A DNA stretch of 64,000 nucleotides, taken from NCBI GenBank assembly GCA_017626095.1, contig JAGAJL010000002.1:1-64000 (forward strand). Reading direction: 5' to 3'. Positions 45,451 to 54,181 of the stretch are shown here, piece by piece (position 1 is the first letter of the stretch; each line of letters opens with the position of its first letter). The translations under genes were made by a program, and so were the position numbers. This DNA comes from Lachnospiraceae bacterium. Lineage in GTDB: Bacteria; Bacillota; Clostridia; Lachnospirales; Lachnospiraceae. Under the pieces are notes generated by a model. It had not been told where the DNA came from. It saw only the letters and a list, made by a program, of their open reading frames with translations, and searched no databases.

Positions 45451-48357
45451 ATGAGAAAGAATAATCATGTTAAGAAAGTTTTAAATATTTGGACGATTAT
45501 TTCCATTGTGACAATACTGATTAGCATATTAGCGTATTTGGGTTATCGGTATGTTACAAATTCTGATAATACATATACGGATTTTCTCGTGGGTGAGGCT
45601 GCTTACTTAGGAACAAATAAAGTCGGAGAGTGGCATTTGTTTTGGATTTTGTTGTTTTTGGGTATCGCGATAACCATAGTTTTATCTTTTATGGAAGAAC
45701 AAAAGAAAGCGCTTCCTTTATCTGGAAATACCAAGTGGATTCTTTTTGCAGTTCTTGTTTATCTGCCGTTTGGTACACATCTGTTGATTTATAATGCGCT
45801 GAATCCATATTTTCTGCTTATTACCATTTTTTTCAGTATTCTTGTTCTGTGCTTTCGGGAAAAGTGCCTTGAACAGGTTACTTTCTTTACCTGTATTTAT
45901 TTTGGAATGGAAGTACCTGCAATTATCTTGTGTGTTTTTGGAGATAATTATTTTTTGAGTGACAAAAAAGTCCTTTTCTTTACTTTTGTAGTTTATTTTG
46001 CTGCTATGCTTATGGATAGATATTCTAAGAACTTTTCAATGGCAGGAGTAGCAAATGCTATTCAGATTCTGATTCCTTTTTTATTTTTTCTTTATTTGAA
46101 AAATACATATCAAAATGGGGACGTAATTGAAAGCGTGCCGTTTCCAAAGACTTATATCTTATTCATGATTTCTTTGATGTTAGTATTGTTCGGTATTACG
46201 CTTTACCAGATTTTTCGTTCTGTAATCCGAATGAAAGGCAAACAGGAAAAAGATGTATCTGTCAAAATTTATTTTCCAACCGTTTTTTCGGTCTTTTCAT
46301 TTGTTTCCTATATGTCTCCGGCTATGATTTTGCCATTTGATCTGCACCATCATGGCGAGCAGATTTTGCCATGGCAACAGATTGTTGAATTGGGGCAGAA
46401 GGCTTATGAAGATTATTCCCCGGCATCCGGACTGTTTCCAATGATTTTGGGCTGTATTAATCGTGTGATGTTTCATGGTCAGGCGAATGCCTATAATATG
46501 AGTTTTGTAATCTTTGCCCTGTTGTTTGAAGGAATCACCATCTTCCTTTTATATAAAAAAATAGGAGGAATATGGGCATTGGTTATTGCTGTTTTGTTTC
46601 ACATGCCCGTTTACTGTCGCGGTTGGATTATTTTGCCAACCATATTGCTTTGGTCCGATAAAAAGTTGATTGAGAATAAATCTTTATGGCTGATGAGTTA
46701 TGTGTTTGTCAGTTTTTTGGATGGTATGTATTATCCGCTTTACGGAGCGGCATTGTTATTGGGCGCATTTCCGTTTGCTGCACTGCAGTTTATTGCATTT
46801 ATTAAAAAGCCCGATTTTAAGAAAAAATATAGCCTTCCGTTTTTATTATTTATTTCTATTATTGTAATTTGCATTCCTCTTTTATATCGGATGCTCAGGC
46901 ATGTCTTGTCCATGAGCGGTCAGACTATTTCGGTTGATGGAATAAACATTTTTCAGTCAGAGATTCCGAAATGGTTTATGCCTTTTTTATCCGGATTTAG
47001 CGGATATCCCATAATCTATTATCTGTTTCGTTTCATTTTTGGAATTTTGGCAGTTGTTGTGGCTGTTTATCTGCTTTGCCGTTATATTAAGCAGAGGAAT
47101 AAAACATTTCAGAATTATTTGAATGATAAGTTTTTTATACTGAGTTGTATACCGCCGCTTATGTGTATTTGTTATACCTACACGATGGTCTGCATGGACG
47201 AAGACTGGGTAGCCAATCTGCTTTCGCGCTCTGTTTTTATCATTCTTTTTGTCGCTATGTTATTCTTAGTGTTTCTTATCGGTTATGGGAAAAATTTTCT
47301 TGGTGAGAAAAACTGTGCATTTTTGATAGCCTTTGTATTTTGTATTCCATTCTTGTTTTTTGAGGAATGTCAGGATTATGAATTTCCAAAGTTGGAAGGT
47401 ACCACGGATCAAAATTCTTATATAATTGCGGAATATCAAAGTAAAATGATGCCATATGCTTTGCGTGACGGCTATATTTTGATTGACGATTCTGTTAAAG
47501 ATGCAAATCCGTATGTTCGTTTTGAACGCCTTGGTAACGGATATGTTGCACAAAAAGTGATGGAAAGATTAAATAAGACACAGTTGACTATGGATTATTT
47601 GAGGTTGTTTGATTCGAATGTAAAAATACTGGGATTCGAACAAAGTCAGTTTTTTTACTTTCTGCTTAATGAAAAAGCGGTATACTCCGGCCGCACATCA
47701 ATTGCACGCAGTCACGAAGCGGTAGAAGCGGAACTTGCACAAATTGATCCGGAACATACCGTTGTACGTACCGGAGTAATTCCATTGGAAGAGTATTATT
47801 TATATCGCTATCTGGTAGAGCAGGGATACAGCTATTCGTCCGATCTGGAGTTGTTTTTACCAAACAAATTGTATGCTGCCATTTATGGAAGTACAGGAAA
47901 CTATGATTCTTCTGTCTGGGTGCAGGATTATAATTGTTTCGGAGTAGCATCGTCCTTTGCAAAATCATTAAATCATATGAAGTATTTGCATAAATCATAT
48001 GAGGATATAGGGGTGAATTGTGAAACGGTAAAAAATAGTGAGGATATCGACTTTCATCTTCAATTGGATCGTCCGGTAGAAGGTAAAAATGCGGATTTTT
48101 TATATGTAAAAATAGATGATGTTTCGGGTGGAAATCTTTCTGTGGACTTTGATTGTGTGGGAAAAGAAAAAGGGGAATGTAGTCTAAAAGCATGGTTAGA
48201 AGACGGAGAATTGTTACTACCAATCGGAACCAATGCAAATTGGTTAACGGAAGCGCATGAAACCATTACCTTATCCATTTCTGATGCAAAAACAGGTGAG
48301 GATACCAAAATATCTGAGGTTATTTTTTATAAACTTGATGAGTTAGAAAAAGAATGA
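45451..48357 (+). CDS. Large polytopic membrane protein, possible GT-C glycosyltransferase
   Basis: 968 aa. About 13-16 hydrophobic segments cover residues 10-630 and a soluble C-terminal part of some 330 residues follows. Near residue 296 the stretch PFDLHHHGEQILPWQQ, followed by DYSPASGLFPM, places acidic and histidine residues in a loop after a membrane helix, as in GT-C enzymes that use lipid-linked sugars. No known family could be named with confidence. The final domain (from about 870) looks beta-rich. It has its own GAGGGTGG ribosome site and lies between the cation-efflux gene and gpmI, foreign to the glycolytic genes around it. Confidence 0.72.
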   Translation: MRKNNHVKKVLNIWTIISIVTILISILAYLGYRYVTNSDNTYTDFLVGEAAYLGTNKVGEWHLFWILLFLGIAITIVLSFMEEQKKALPLSGNTKWILFAVLVYLPFGTHLLIYNALNPYFLLITIFFSILVLCFREKCLEQVTFFTCIYFGMEVPAIILCVFGDNYFLSDKKVLFFTFVVYFAAMLMDRYSKNFSMAGVANAIQILIPFLFFLYLKNTYQNGDVIESVPFPKTYILFMISLMLVLFGITLYQIFRSVIRMKGKQEKDVSVKIYFPTVFSVFSFVSYMSPAMILPFDLHHHGEQILPWQQIVELGQKAYEDYSPASGLFPMILGCINRVMFHGQANAYNMSFVIFALLFEGITIFLLYKKIGGIWALVIAVLFHMPVYCRGWIILPTILLWSDKKLIENKSLWLMSYVFVSFLDGMYYPLYGAALLLGAFPFAALQFIAFIKKPDFKKKYSLPFLLFISIIVICIPLLYRMLRHVLSMSGQTISVDGINIFQSEIPKWFMPFLSGFSGYPIIYYLFRFIFGILAVVVAVYLLCRYIKQRNKTFQNYLNDKFFILSCIPPLMCICYTYTMVCMDEDWVANLLSRSVFIILFVAMLFLVFLIGYGKNFLGEKNCAFLIAFVFCIPFLFFEECQDYEFPKLEGTTDQNSYIIAEYQSKMMPYALRDGYILIDDSVKDANPYVRFERLGNGYVAQKVMERLNKTQLTMDYLRLFDSNVKILGFEQSQFFYFLLNEKAVYSGRTSIARSHEAVEAELAQIDPEHTVVRTGVIPLEEYYLYRYLVEQGYSYSSDLELFLPNKLYAAIYGSTGNYDSSVWVQDYNCFGVASSFAKSLNHMKYLHKSYEDIGVNCETVKNSEDIDFHLQLDRPVEGKNADFLYVKIDDVSGGNLSVDFDCVGKEKGECSLKAWLEDGELLLPIGTNANWLTEAHETITLSISDAKTGEDTKISEVIFYKLDELEKE

Positions 48358-48368
48358 GCCTAAAAAGA

Positions 48369-48398
48369 TTGCATGAATTGGGGATAAAGTAGTATAAT
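48369..48398 (+). promoter_or_regulatory. Candidate promoter of gpmI
   Basis: TTGCAT (48369-48374), 18-base spacer, TATAAT (48393-48398). An 8-base inverted repeat AATTGGGG/CCCCAATT (48376-48383 and 48443-48450) spans the start region and may fold in the leader. Confidence 0.55.
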
Positions 48399-48488
48399 AA
48401 TCCGTGGTTATAGGGTTTTGGATAAAAACATTTGAAAACCGCCCCCAATTGGGCTAAATCAATTAAAATAATAAAGGAGAAAAACAGA

Positions 48489-50060
48489 ATGAGTAAAGCA
48501 CCTACCGTATTATTAATTTTAGACGGCTACGGATTAAATGAAAAGACTGAAGGAAATGCCGTTGCAATGGCAAAAACTCCGGTTATGGACCGTATGATGA
48601 AAGAATATCCCTTTGTAAAAGGAAATGCATCCGGCATGGCAGTCGGCCTTCCGGACGGACAGATGGGAAACTCTGAGGTCGGACACCTGAATATGGGCGC
48701 AGGACGTATCGTATATCAGGAATTAACCCGTATTACCAAAGAAATACAGGATGGTACTTTTTTTACAAATCCCGCACTTGTTGCAGCTGTTGAAAACTGC
48801 AAGAAAAACAATTCTGCACTTCATGCTTTCGGTTTAATTTCCGATGGTGGTGTACACAGTCATTTAACACATTTATACGGTTTGCTGGAAATGGCTAAAA
48901 AGAACGATTTAGATAAGGTTTATGTTCACTGTTTCTTAGACGGTCGAGATACACCTCCGGCTTCCGGAAAGGATTTTGTGGCAGAACTGGAAGCTGAAAT
49001 GGCAAAAATAGGTGTTGGTGAAGTAGCTTCCGTATCCGGCCGTTATTATGCAATGGATCGTGATAACAACTATGACCGTGTGCAGTTAGCATATGATGCG
49101 CTGGTTAAGGGAGAAGGCTTACAGGCTTCTAGTGCAACCGGAGCCATTCAGGAATCTTATGACAGAGACGAAACCGATGAGTTTGTAAAACCTACCGTTA
49201 TTATGAAAGACGGTGCACCTGTTGCAACAATTCAGGATAAGGACAGTGTAGTATTTATCAACTTCCGTCCTGACCGTGCAAGAGAGATTACAAGATGCTT
49301 CTGTTGTGAAGATGATTTCTTCGCAGATAAAGCTTTTTCTCGTGATAAAAAACTGGATTTATACTATGTATGTTTCACAGAATATGATCCTACCATTCCC
49401 AATAAGGATGTTGCATTCCATAAAGTTTCCGTAACCAATACCTTTGGTGAGTGGCTTTCAGCAAATAAAATGAGACAGGCCCGTATTGCAGAAACCGAAA
49501 AATATGCGCATGTTACTTTCTTCTTCAATGGTGGTGTAGAAGAACCGAATGAAGGAGAAGAAAGAATTTTGGTTAATTCTCCCAAATATGTAGCAACTTA
49601 TGATGAAAAGCCTCGTATGAGTGCTTATACCGTTTGTGATAAATTAAGTGAAGCCATTACCGCAAAGGATGAAAACGGAGATGCATATTATGATGTTATC
49701 ATCTGTAACTTTGCGAATCCTGACATGGTAGGTCATACCGGTGTATTGGATGCAGCCATAAAAGCGGTTGAAGTTATTGATGAATGTTTAGGTGAATTGG
49801 AAAAATTCATCAAAGAAGTTGGTGGTGTGATGTTTATCTGTGCTGACCACGGTAATGCAGAGCAGCTTGTTGATTATGAGACAAAAGCTCCGTTTACAGC
49901 ACACACAACCAATCCGGTTCCTTTTATCCTTGTTAATGCAGATCCTTCTTACAAGCTTCGCGAGGGCGGATGCTTAGCTGACATCATTCCTACATTAATT
50001 GAACTTATGGGAAAAGAACAGCCTGCTGAAATGACAGGAAAATCTTTACTGATTAAATAA
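48489..50060 (+). CDS. gpmI: 2,3-bisphosphoglycerate-independent phosphoglycerate mutase
   Basis: 523 aa from the ATG after AAAGGAG; upstream codons in frame are leader. It converts 3- to 2-phosphoglycerate using two Mn2+ ions. The phosphatase-type metal site LILDGYGLN (near 10), catalytic Ser in MGNSEVGHLNMGAGR (near 60-74), FLDGRDTPP and the C-terminal CADHGNAEQL (near 454) are intact. In many Clostridia it directly follows tpiA; here two unrelated genes separate them. Confidence 0.96.
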   Translation: MSKAPTVLLILDGYGLNEKTEGNAVAMAKTPVMDRMMKEYPFVKGNASGMAVGLPDGQMGNSEVGHLNMGAGRIVYQELTRITKEIQDGTFFTNPALVAAVENCKKNNSALHAFGLISDGGVHSHLTHLYGLLEMAKKNDLDKVYVHCFLDGRDTPPASGKDFVAELEAEMAKIGVGEVASVSGRYYAMDRDNNYDRVQLAYDALVKGEGLQASSATGAIQESYDRDETDEFVKPTVIMKDGAPVATIQDKDSVVFINFRPDRAREITRCFCCEDDFFADKAFSRDKKLDLYYVCFTEYDPTIPNKDVAFHKVSVTNTFGEWLSANKMRQARIAETEKYAHVTFFFNGGVEEPNEGEERILVNSPKYVATYDEKPRMSAYTVCDKLSEAITAKDENGDAYYDVIICNFANPDMVGHTGVLDAAIKAVEVIDECLGELEKFIKEVGGVMFICADHGNAEQLVDYETKAPFTAHTTNPVPFILVNADPSYKLREGGCLADIIPTLIELMGKEQPAEMTGKSLLIK

Positions 50061-50110
50061 TCATGATACCGAGATTGCGAGAGCACGAAGTGCGTATCAA
50101 TCCGTATCAT
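50061..50110. repeat. REP-like palindrome after gpmI
   Basis: Flanked by ATGATACC and CGTATCAT, with an inner GATTGCGAGAGC ... CAATCCGTATC and a GCACGAAGTGC core. The inner words match the palindrome at about 43054-43087 before tpiA; the ends resemble the one at 53528. Confidence 0.65.
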
Positions 50111-50144
50111 AAACAGATAAAGTATGAAATTTGAATAATTCATG

Positions 50145-50181
50145 AAAAAGTCTCCATGCTATAAGTATAGGAGGCTTTTTT
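50145..50181 (+). terminator. Terminator-like hairpin carrying the yitT ribosome site
   Basis: AAAAAGTCTCC (50145-50155) pairs with GGAGGCTTTTT (50170-50180) with one G-T pair and a 14-base loop; T6 follows. The 3' arm is the Shine-Dalgarno sequence for the ATG at 50183. Confidence 0.75.
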
Positions 50182-50182
50182 G

Positions 50183-51019
50183 ATGAAAAAATTTTTGATT
50201 ATTTCTGTCTTTTCCTTTATATATGCGGTTGCGGTTGCTTTGTTTCTTGACCCAAATGAACTGGCACCGGGTGGTGTTACCGGTATTTCGATTTTATTGA
50301 ATTATGTTACGCCAATCCCAACCGGAACCTGGGTGTTTCTGTTAAATATACCGTTACTTTTCATTGCATGGAAAAAATTTGGTTTATCCTTTCTGTTGTG
50401 GACTATGTATTCTCTCGCGATAATTTCGGTTTCAACAAATGTCTTGGGGATTTTGCCGGCACTGACGACGGATCCTTTGGCTGCAACGTTATCCGGAGCT
50501 GTGTTAAGCGGAGTTTCCCTTGGATTTATCATCAGGATGCGTGCAACAACCGGTGGATTGGATATTGTAATCCGTCTTTTGCGTAGAAAATATCCACATA
50601 TGAAAACGGGAAGTCTCTATCTGATTTTGGACAGTATCATTATTTTTGCTGCTATGTTCATATTTAACAGCATAGAAAAGGGTATCTATGCCGGAATTGC
50701 GGTTTTTGTGACCTCTTATATTATGGATCTCGTATTATACGGTAAAGATGAGGCTTCTTTATTTTTTATCGTATCTAATTATGCCAACGAGGTTTCCAAT
50801 TGCTTAATGAAAAAACTACATGTTGGTGTGACAATTCTTCACGGTGAAGGTGCCTATGAAAAAAAGCAAAAGAAAATTTTGCTTTGTGCAACAAGAAAAT
50901 CAAAGGCGCCCAAGCTGGAACAAATCGTAAAAGAAATAGACCCGTCTGCATTTTTAATTAAAACAAGTGCGAATGAGATTTATGGAGAAGGATACAAAAA
51001 ATATGAAGAATTAGAGTGA
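50183..51019 (+). CDS. YitT family membrane protein (DUF2179)
   Basis: 278 aa from the ATG after AGGAGG. Five to six hydrophobic segments fill residues 1-170 (FIYAVAVALFLDPNELAPGGVTG near the start is the family hallmark), followed by a cytoplasmic DUF2179 domain (about 215-275, with GVTILHGEGAYEKKQKKILLC). Function of the family is not firmly known; transport or sensing has been proposed. Its ribosome site is inside a hairpin that may also end gpmI transcripts. Confidence 0.88.
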   Translation: MKKFLIISVFSFIYAVAVALFLDPNELAPGGVTGISILLNYVTPIPTGTWVFLLNIPLLFIAWKKFGLSFLLWTMYSLAIISVSTNVLGILPALTTDPLAATLSGAVLSGVSLGFIIRMRATTGGLDIVIRLLRRKYPHMKTGSLYLILDSIIIFAAMFIFNSIEKGIYAGIAVFVTSYIMDLVLYGKDEASLFFIVSNYANEVSNCLMKKLHVGVTILHGEGAYEKKQKKILLCATRKSKAPKLEQIVKEIDPSAFLIKTSANEIYGEGYKKYEELE

Positions 51020-51086
51020 TTTAATAGATTTTATCAGTCATATGTAATAATTTTATTGATTAAATAAAGATTTTTGTGATAATTAG

Positions 51087-51125
51087 CAGGTGTCAAGCAA
51101 AAAGACTTGACACCTTTCTTTTTTT
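51087..51125 (+). terminator. Intrinsic terminator after yitT
   Basis: Perfect 10-base stem AGGTGTCAAG/CTTGACACCT with an 8-base loop and a long T run (TTTCTTTTTTT). Confidence 0.92.
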
Positions 51126-51167
51126 CGTGTATGATGCAATAGGTGTTTAAGAAAACAGGTGAATGAT

Positions 51168-51503
51168 ATGGAAAAAATCGTAGCACAAAATCTGCTTTAT
51201 GATTTTTACGGTGATCTGTTAACGGATCATCAGCAAAAGGTATATCAGGATGCAGTCTTTAACGATATGTCACTTTCTGAGGTGGCAGACTGTTATGGGA
51301 TTACCAGACAGGGCGCTTTTGATTTATTAAAGCGATGTGATAAAATCATGCAGGGATATGAAGAAAAATTACATTTGATAGCGCGTTTTTCCAAAGCAAA
51401 AGATACTTTACATCAGATACAGCAGTTGTTAGATGACGATTTGTTTGCGGACAACAGAGAAAAAATATCCGAACTGGTCACAGAAATAATAGAGGAGCTA
51501 TAG
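51168..51503 (+). CDS. ylxM: YlxM/p13-like SRP-associated DNA-binding protein
   Basis: 111 aa from the ATG after AGGTGA; a GTG nine bases upstream is rejected. YlxM proteins accompany ffh and modulate SRP GTPase activity in some Gram-positives. Helix-turn-helix region: LTDHQQKVYQDAVFNDMSLS then EVADCYGITRQGAFDLLKR (about 20-60). The ffh start follows 4 bases after the stop. Normal length. Confidence 0.9.
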   Translation: MEKIVAQNLLYDFYGDLLTDHQQKVYQDAVFNDMSLSEVADCYGITRQGAFDLLKRCDKIMQGYEEKLHLIARFSKAKDTLHQIQQLLDDDLFADNREKISELVTEIIEEL

Positions 51504-51506
51504 TGC

Positions 51507-52880
51507 ATGGCATTTGAAAGCTTAACTGATAAATTACAAAATGTCTTTAAGAATTTAAGAAGTAAAGGACGTCTTACAGAAGAAGATGTAAAGAGTGCCT
51601 GTAAAGAAGTTAAGATGGCTCTGTTAGAAGCGGATGTTAACTTCAAGGTTGTTAAGCAGTTTGTTAAGACCATTGAAGAACGGGCGGTCGGTACCGAAGT
51701 GTTAAACGGATTAAATCCGGGACAGATGGTTATCAAAATCGTAAATGAGGAATTGATTAACCTGATGGGTTGTGAAGGAGCCGAGATACAGTTTCAGCCC
51801 GGAAAATCCATTACCGTCATAATGATGTGTGGTCTTCAGGGTGCCGGTAAAACTACGACAACGGCAAAGCTTGCCGGAAAGTTTAAATTAAAAGGGAAAA
51901 AATCACTTTTGGTAGCATGTGATGTTTACCGACCTGCTGCCATTAAGCAGTTGGAAGTAAACGGTGAAAAAATGGGTGTTGATGTATTTTCCATGGGAGA
52001 AAATCACAAACCTGTTGATATTGCAAAAGCAGCAATGGAACATGCCAAAAAGAATGCTTACAATGTTGTGATTTTAGATACAGCCGGACGTCTTCATATT
52101 GATGAAGATATGATGGCGGAGCTTTCACAGATCAAAGAAGTCATCGATGTACATCAGACAATTTTGGTTGTGGATGTGATGACCGGTCAGGATGCGGTCA
52201 ATGTTGCCAAAGAATTCGATGATAAGATCGGTATCGACGGTGTTATTCTTACCAAAGTTGATGGCGATTCCAGAGGTGGTGCGGCTCTTTCCGTAAAAGC
52301 GGTTACCGGTAAGCCGATTCTTTATGCAGGTATGGGAGAAAAACTGGAGGATTTGGAACAGTTTTATCCGGACCGTATGGCAAATCGCATTCTCGGCATG
52401 GGCGATGTGCTTACCTTGATTGAAAAAGCACAGCAAAATATCGATATTGATGAAGATAAAGAAAAAGAAATGGCATCCCGCTTAAAGAAAGGTAAGATGG
52501 ATTTTAATGATTATCTTGAAAGCATGAAACAGATGCGCAATATGGGCGGTATGGGAGCAATTCTTTCCATGATGGGAATGGGTTCCCAGCTTGAAGATGC
52601 CATTGATGATAAAGAGCTTGCCAGAACAGAGGCAATCGTTCTTTCCATGACACCGGCAGAAAGGGCAAACCCCAAGCTTTTAAATCCGAGCAGAAAGCAT
52701 AGGATTGCAAAAGGTGCCGGAGTGGATATTTCGGTGGTAAACCGTTTTATCAAGCAGTTTGAACAGTCCCAGAAAATGATGAAACAAATTCCCGGTATGA
52801 TGGGTGGGAAACGTGGCATGATGGGTGGCCTTGGCAATATGCTAGGCGGTAAAAAAGGTGGAATGAGATTTCCTTTTTAG
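51507..52880 (+). CDS. ffh: Signal recognition particle protein Ffh
   Basis: 457 aa. Ffh binds signal sequences and the SRP RNA and pairs with FtsY. The N domain (1-90) precedes the GTPase: GLQGAGKTTTTAKLAGK near residues 110-126, DVYRPAAIKQL, DTAGRLHID and TKVDGDSRGGAAL near 248. The methionine-rich M domain (from about 300) ends in a run of Met/Gly with basic residues, expected for the signal-sequence groove. The 4.5S/6S SRP RNA gene is not in this window. Confidence 0.97.
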   Translation: MAFESLTDKLQNVFKNLRSKGRLTEEDVKSACKEVKMALLEADVNFKVVKQFVKTIEERAVGTEVLNGLNPGQMVIKIVNEELINLMGCEGAEIQFQPGKSITVIMMCGLQGAGKTTTTAKLAGKFKLKGKKSLLVACDVYRPAAIKQLEVNGEKMGVDVFSMGENHKPVDIAKAAMEHAKKNAYNVVILDTAGRLHIDEDMMAELSQIKEVIDVHQTILVVDVMTGQDAVNVAKEFDDKIGIDGVILTKVDGDSRGGAALSVKAVTGKPILYAGMGEKLEDLEQFYPDRMANRILGMGDVLTLIEKAQQNIDIDEDKEKEMASRLKKGKMDFNDYLESMKQMRNMGGMGAILSMMGMGSQLEDAIDDKELARTEAIVLSMTPAERANPKLLNPSRKHRIAKGAGVDISVVNRFIKQFEQSQKMMKQIPGMMGGKRGMMGGLGNMLGGKKGGMRFPF

Positions 52881-52932
52881 AGAAATCTCTTCATAAATAA
52901 ATGTTTTTTTAATAATTTCGGAGGTAAGAAAA

Positions 52933-53178
52933 ATGGCAGTAAAAATCAGATTAAGAAGAATGGGCGAAAAGAGAAACGCAATCTACAGAGTTATCGTAGC
53001 AGATTCACGTTCTCCCAGAGATGGTAGATTTATCGAAGAAATCGGTACTTACAATCCCAATGTAGAGCCTTATGCTTTTTCAGTTAATGAAGAATTAGCA
53101 AAAAAATGGTTAGCAGCAGGTGCTCAGCCTACAGATGTTGTTAGCAGACTTTTCAAGAATGCCGGTATCGAAAAATAA
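52933..53178 (+). CDS. rpsP: 30S ribosomal protein S16
   Basis: 81 aa. The sequence [40 protein letters not shown] (from residue 3) is unmistakable S16. It lies 52 bases after ffh with its own CGGAGG site, in the standard ffh-rpsP-khpA-rimM-trmD order. Confidence 0.98.
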   Translation: MAVKIRLRRMGEKRNAIYRVIVADSRSPRDGRFIEEIGTYNPNVEPYAFSVNEELAKKWLAAGAQPTDVVSRLFKNAGIEK

Positions 53179-53230
53179 ATTTTGATATAAGTAGTCTGGA
53201 AACCTTGTCATAACACTTTGGAGGTGGATT

Positions 53231-53461
53231 ATGAAAGAATTAGTAGAAGTCATTGCAAAAGCACTGGTAGATAATCCGGATGAAGTTGTTGTAACAGAAA
53301 AAGAAGAAGGAAAACATGTTACAATTGAATTGCGTGTTGCTTCTTCTGATATGGGAAAAGTAATCGGAAAACAGGGACGTATTGCAAAAGCAATCCGCTC
53401 CGTCGTAAAAGCAGCTTCATTAAACGAAAATAAGAAAGTCGATGTAGAAATCGTCGAATAA
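53231..53461 (+). CDS. khpA: KH-domain RNA-binding protein KhpA
   Basis: 76 aa. A single KH domain with the GxxG loop GKQG (near residues 44-47) inside GKVIGKQGRIAKAIRSVVKA. KhpA partners KhpB (Jag) in several Gram-positives and affects cell division through RNA binding. TTGGAGG precedes the ATG. The unit ends at a hairpin (53481-53513), so the next gene may be separately controlled. Confidence 0.93.
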   Translation: MKELVEVIAKALVDNPDEVVVTEKEEGKHVTIELRVASSDMGKVIGKQGRIAKAIRSVVKAASLNENKKVDVEIVE

Positions 53462-53480
53462 TATGGATGCTTAATTTTGG

Positions 53481-53513
53481 GGCTGAGATAACTTAGGTTT
53501 TCTCAGCCTTTTA
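53481..53513 (+). terminator. Hairpin after khpA
   Basis: GGCTGAGA pairs with TCTCAGCC across an 11-base loop, followed by TTTTAT. A partial terminator or attenuator before rimM. Confidence 0.65.
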
Positions 53514-53527
53514 TACAATTATATGAT

Positions 53528-53622
53528 ATGATACCAGGAGCAAAAGGACATATTTTCATGCTCGCATACGTAGCAATTCGTAGGTATCATGGAAGTAAAA
53601 TACCTTTTGCCCCAAACATCAT
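53528..53622. repeat. Imperfect inverted repeat in the rimM leader
   Basis: Arms of 20 bases at 53528-53547 (ATGATACCAGGAGCAAAAGG) and 53603-53622 match in 14 positions. Inside, ATGATACC (53528) also pairs with GGTATCAT (53583-53590). It is REP-like and overlaps an artefactual upstream extension of the rimM frame. Confidence 0.6.
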
Positions 53623-53650
53623 GATATTATTGCAAAAGAGAGGAAATAGT

Positions 53651-54178
53651 TTGGAAGATTTATTACAGGTAGGAATATTATCATCGACACATGGCGTCAG
53701 GGGAGAAATAAAAGTTTTTCCGACAACGGATGATGTGAAGCGATTTAAAAAGAATAAAGAGTACATTCTTGGGACGAAAAACGGAAATATGGATGTACGG
53801 GTTGAAAGCGTAAAATTTTTTAAACAGTTTGTCATATTAAAGTTTGAAGGAATTGATACTTTGGATGATATTTTGGCATATAAGGGGTGTAGCCTCTATG
53901 TCAATCGTGCTCATGCGGTAAAACTTCAAAAAGATGAGTATTTTATTGCGGATTTAATCGGCGTGGATGTTTTTGATGAAGATGACAATTATATCGGAAA
54001 GCTGACCGATGTATTGGAAACCGGAGCAAATGATGTTTATGAGATTACAACAGAAGATGATAAAGTGTATTTGTTTCCGGCTATTAAGGAATGTATCAAA
54101 AAGATTGATATGGATCATAAAAAGATTACGGCTTATGTTATGCCGGGCTTAATGGAAGATATTACTGCAGAGGATTAA
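53651..54178 (+). CDS. rimM: Ribosome maturation factor RimM
   Basis: 175 aa from a TTG after AGAGAGGAAA; the first 41 in-frame residues upstream come from the inverted repeat and are not RimM-like. RimM assists 30S assembly with S19. The N-terminal LLQVGILSSTHGVRGEIKVFP and the PRC-barrel region DLIGVDVFDEDDNYIGKLTDVLETGANDVY (about 105-134) are diagnostic. trmD begins 4 bases after the stop. Confidence 0.93.
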   Translation: MEDLLQVGILSSTHGVRGEIKVFPTTDDVKRFKKNKEYILGTKNGNMDVRVESVKFFKQFVILKFEGIDTLDDILAYKGCSLYVNRAHAVKLQKDEYFIADLIGVDVFDEDDNYIGKLTDVLETGANDVYEITTEDDKVYLFPAIKECIKKIDMDHKKITAYVMPGLMEDITAED

Positions 54179-54181
54179 TAT

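Noticed and set aside
53528..53650. Upstream extension of rimM (41 more residues)
   Set aside because: It is made of an inverted repeat, has no ribosome site and lacks RimM similarity; a TTG at 53651 with AGAGAGGAAA fits the family N-terminus.
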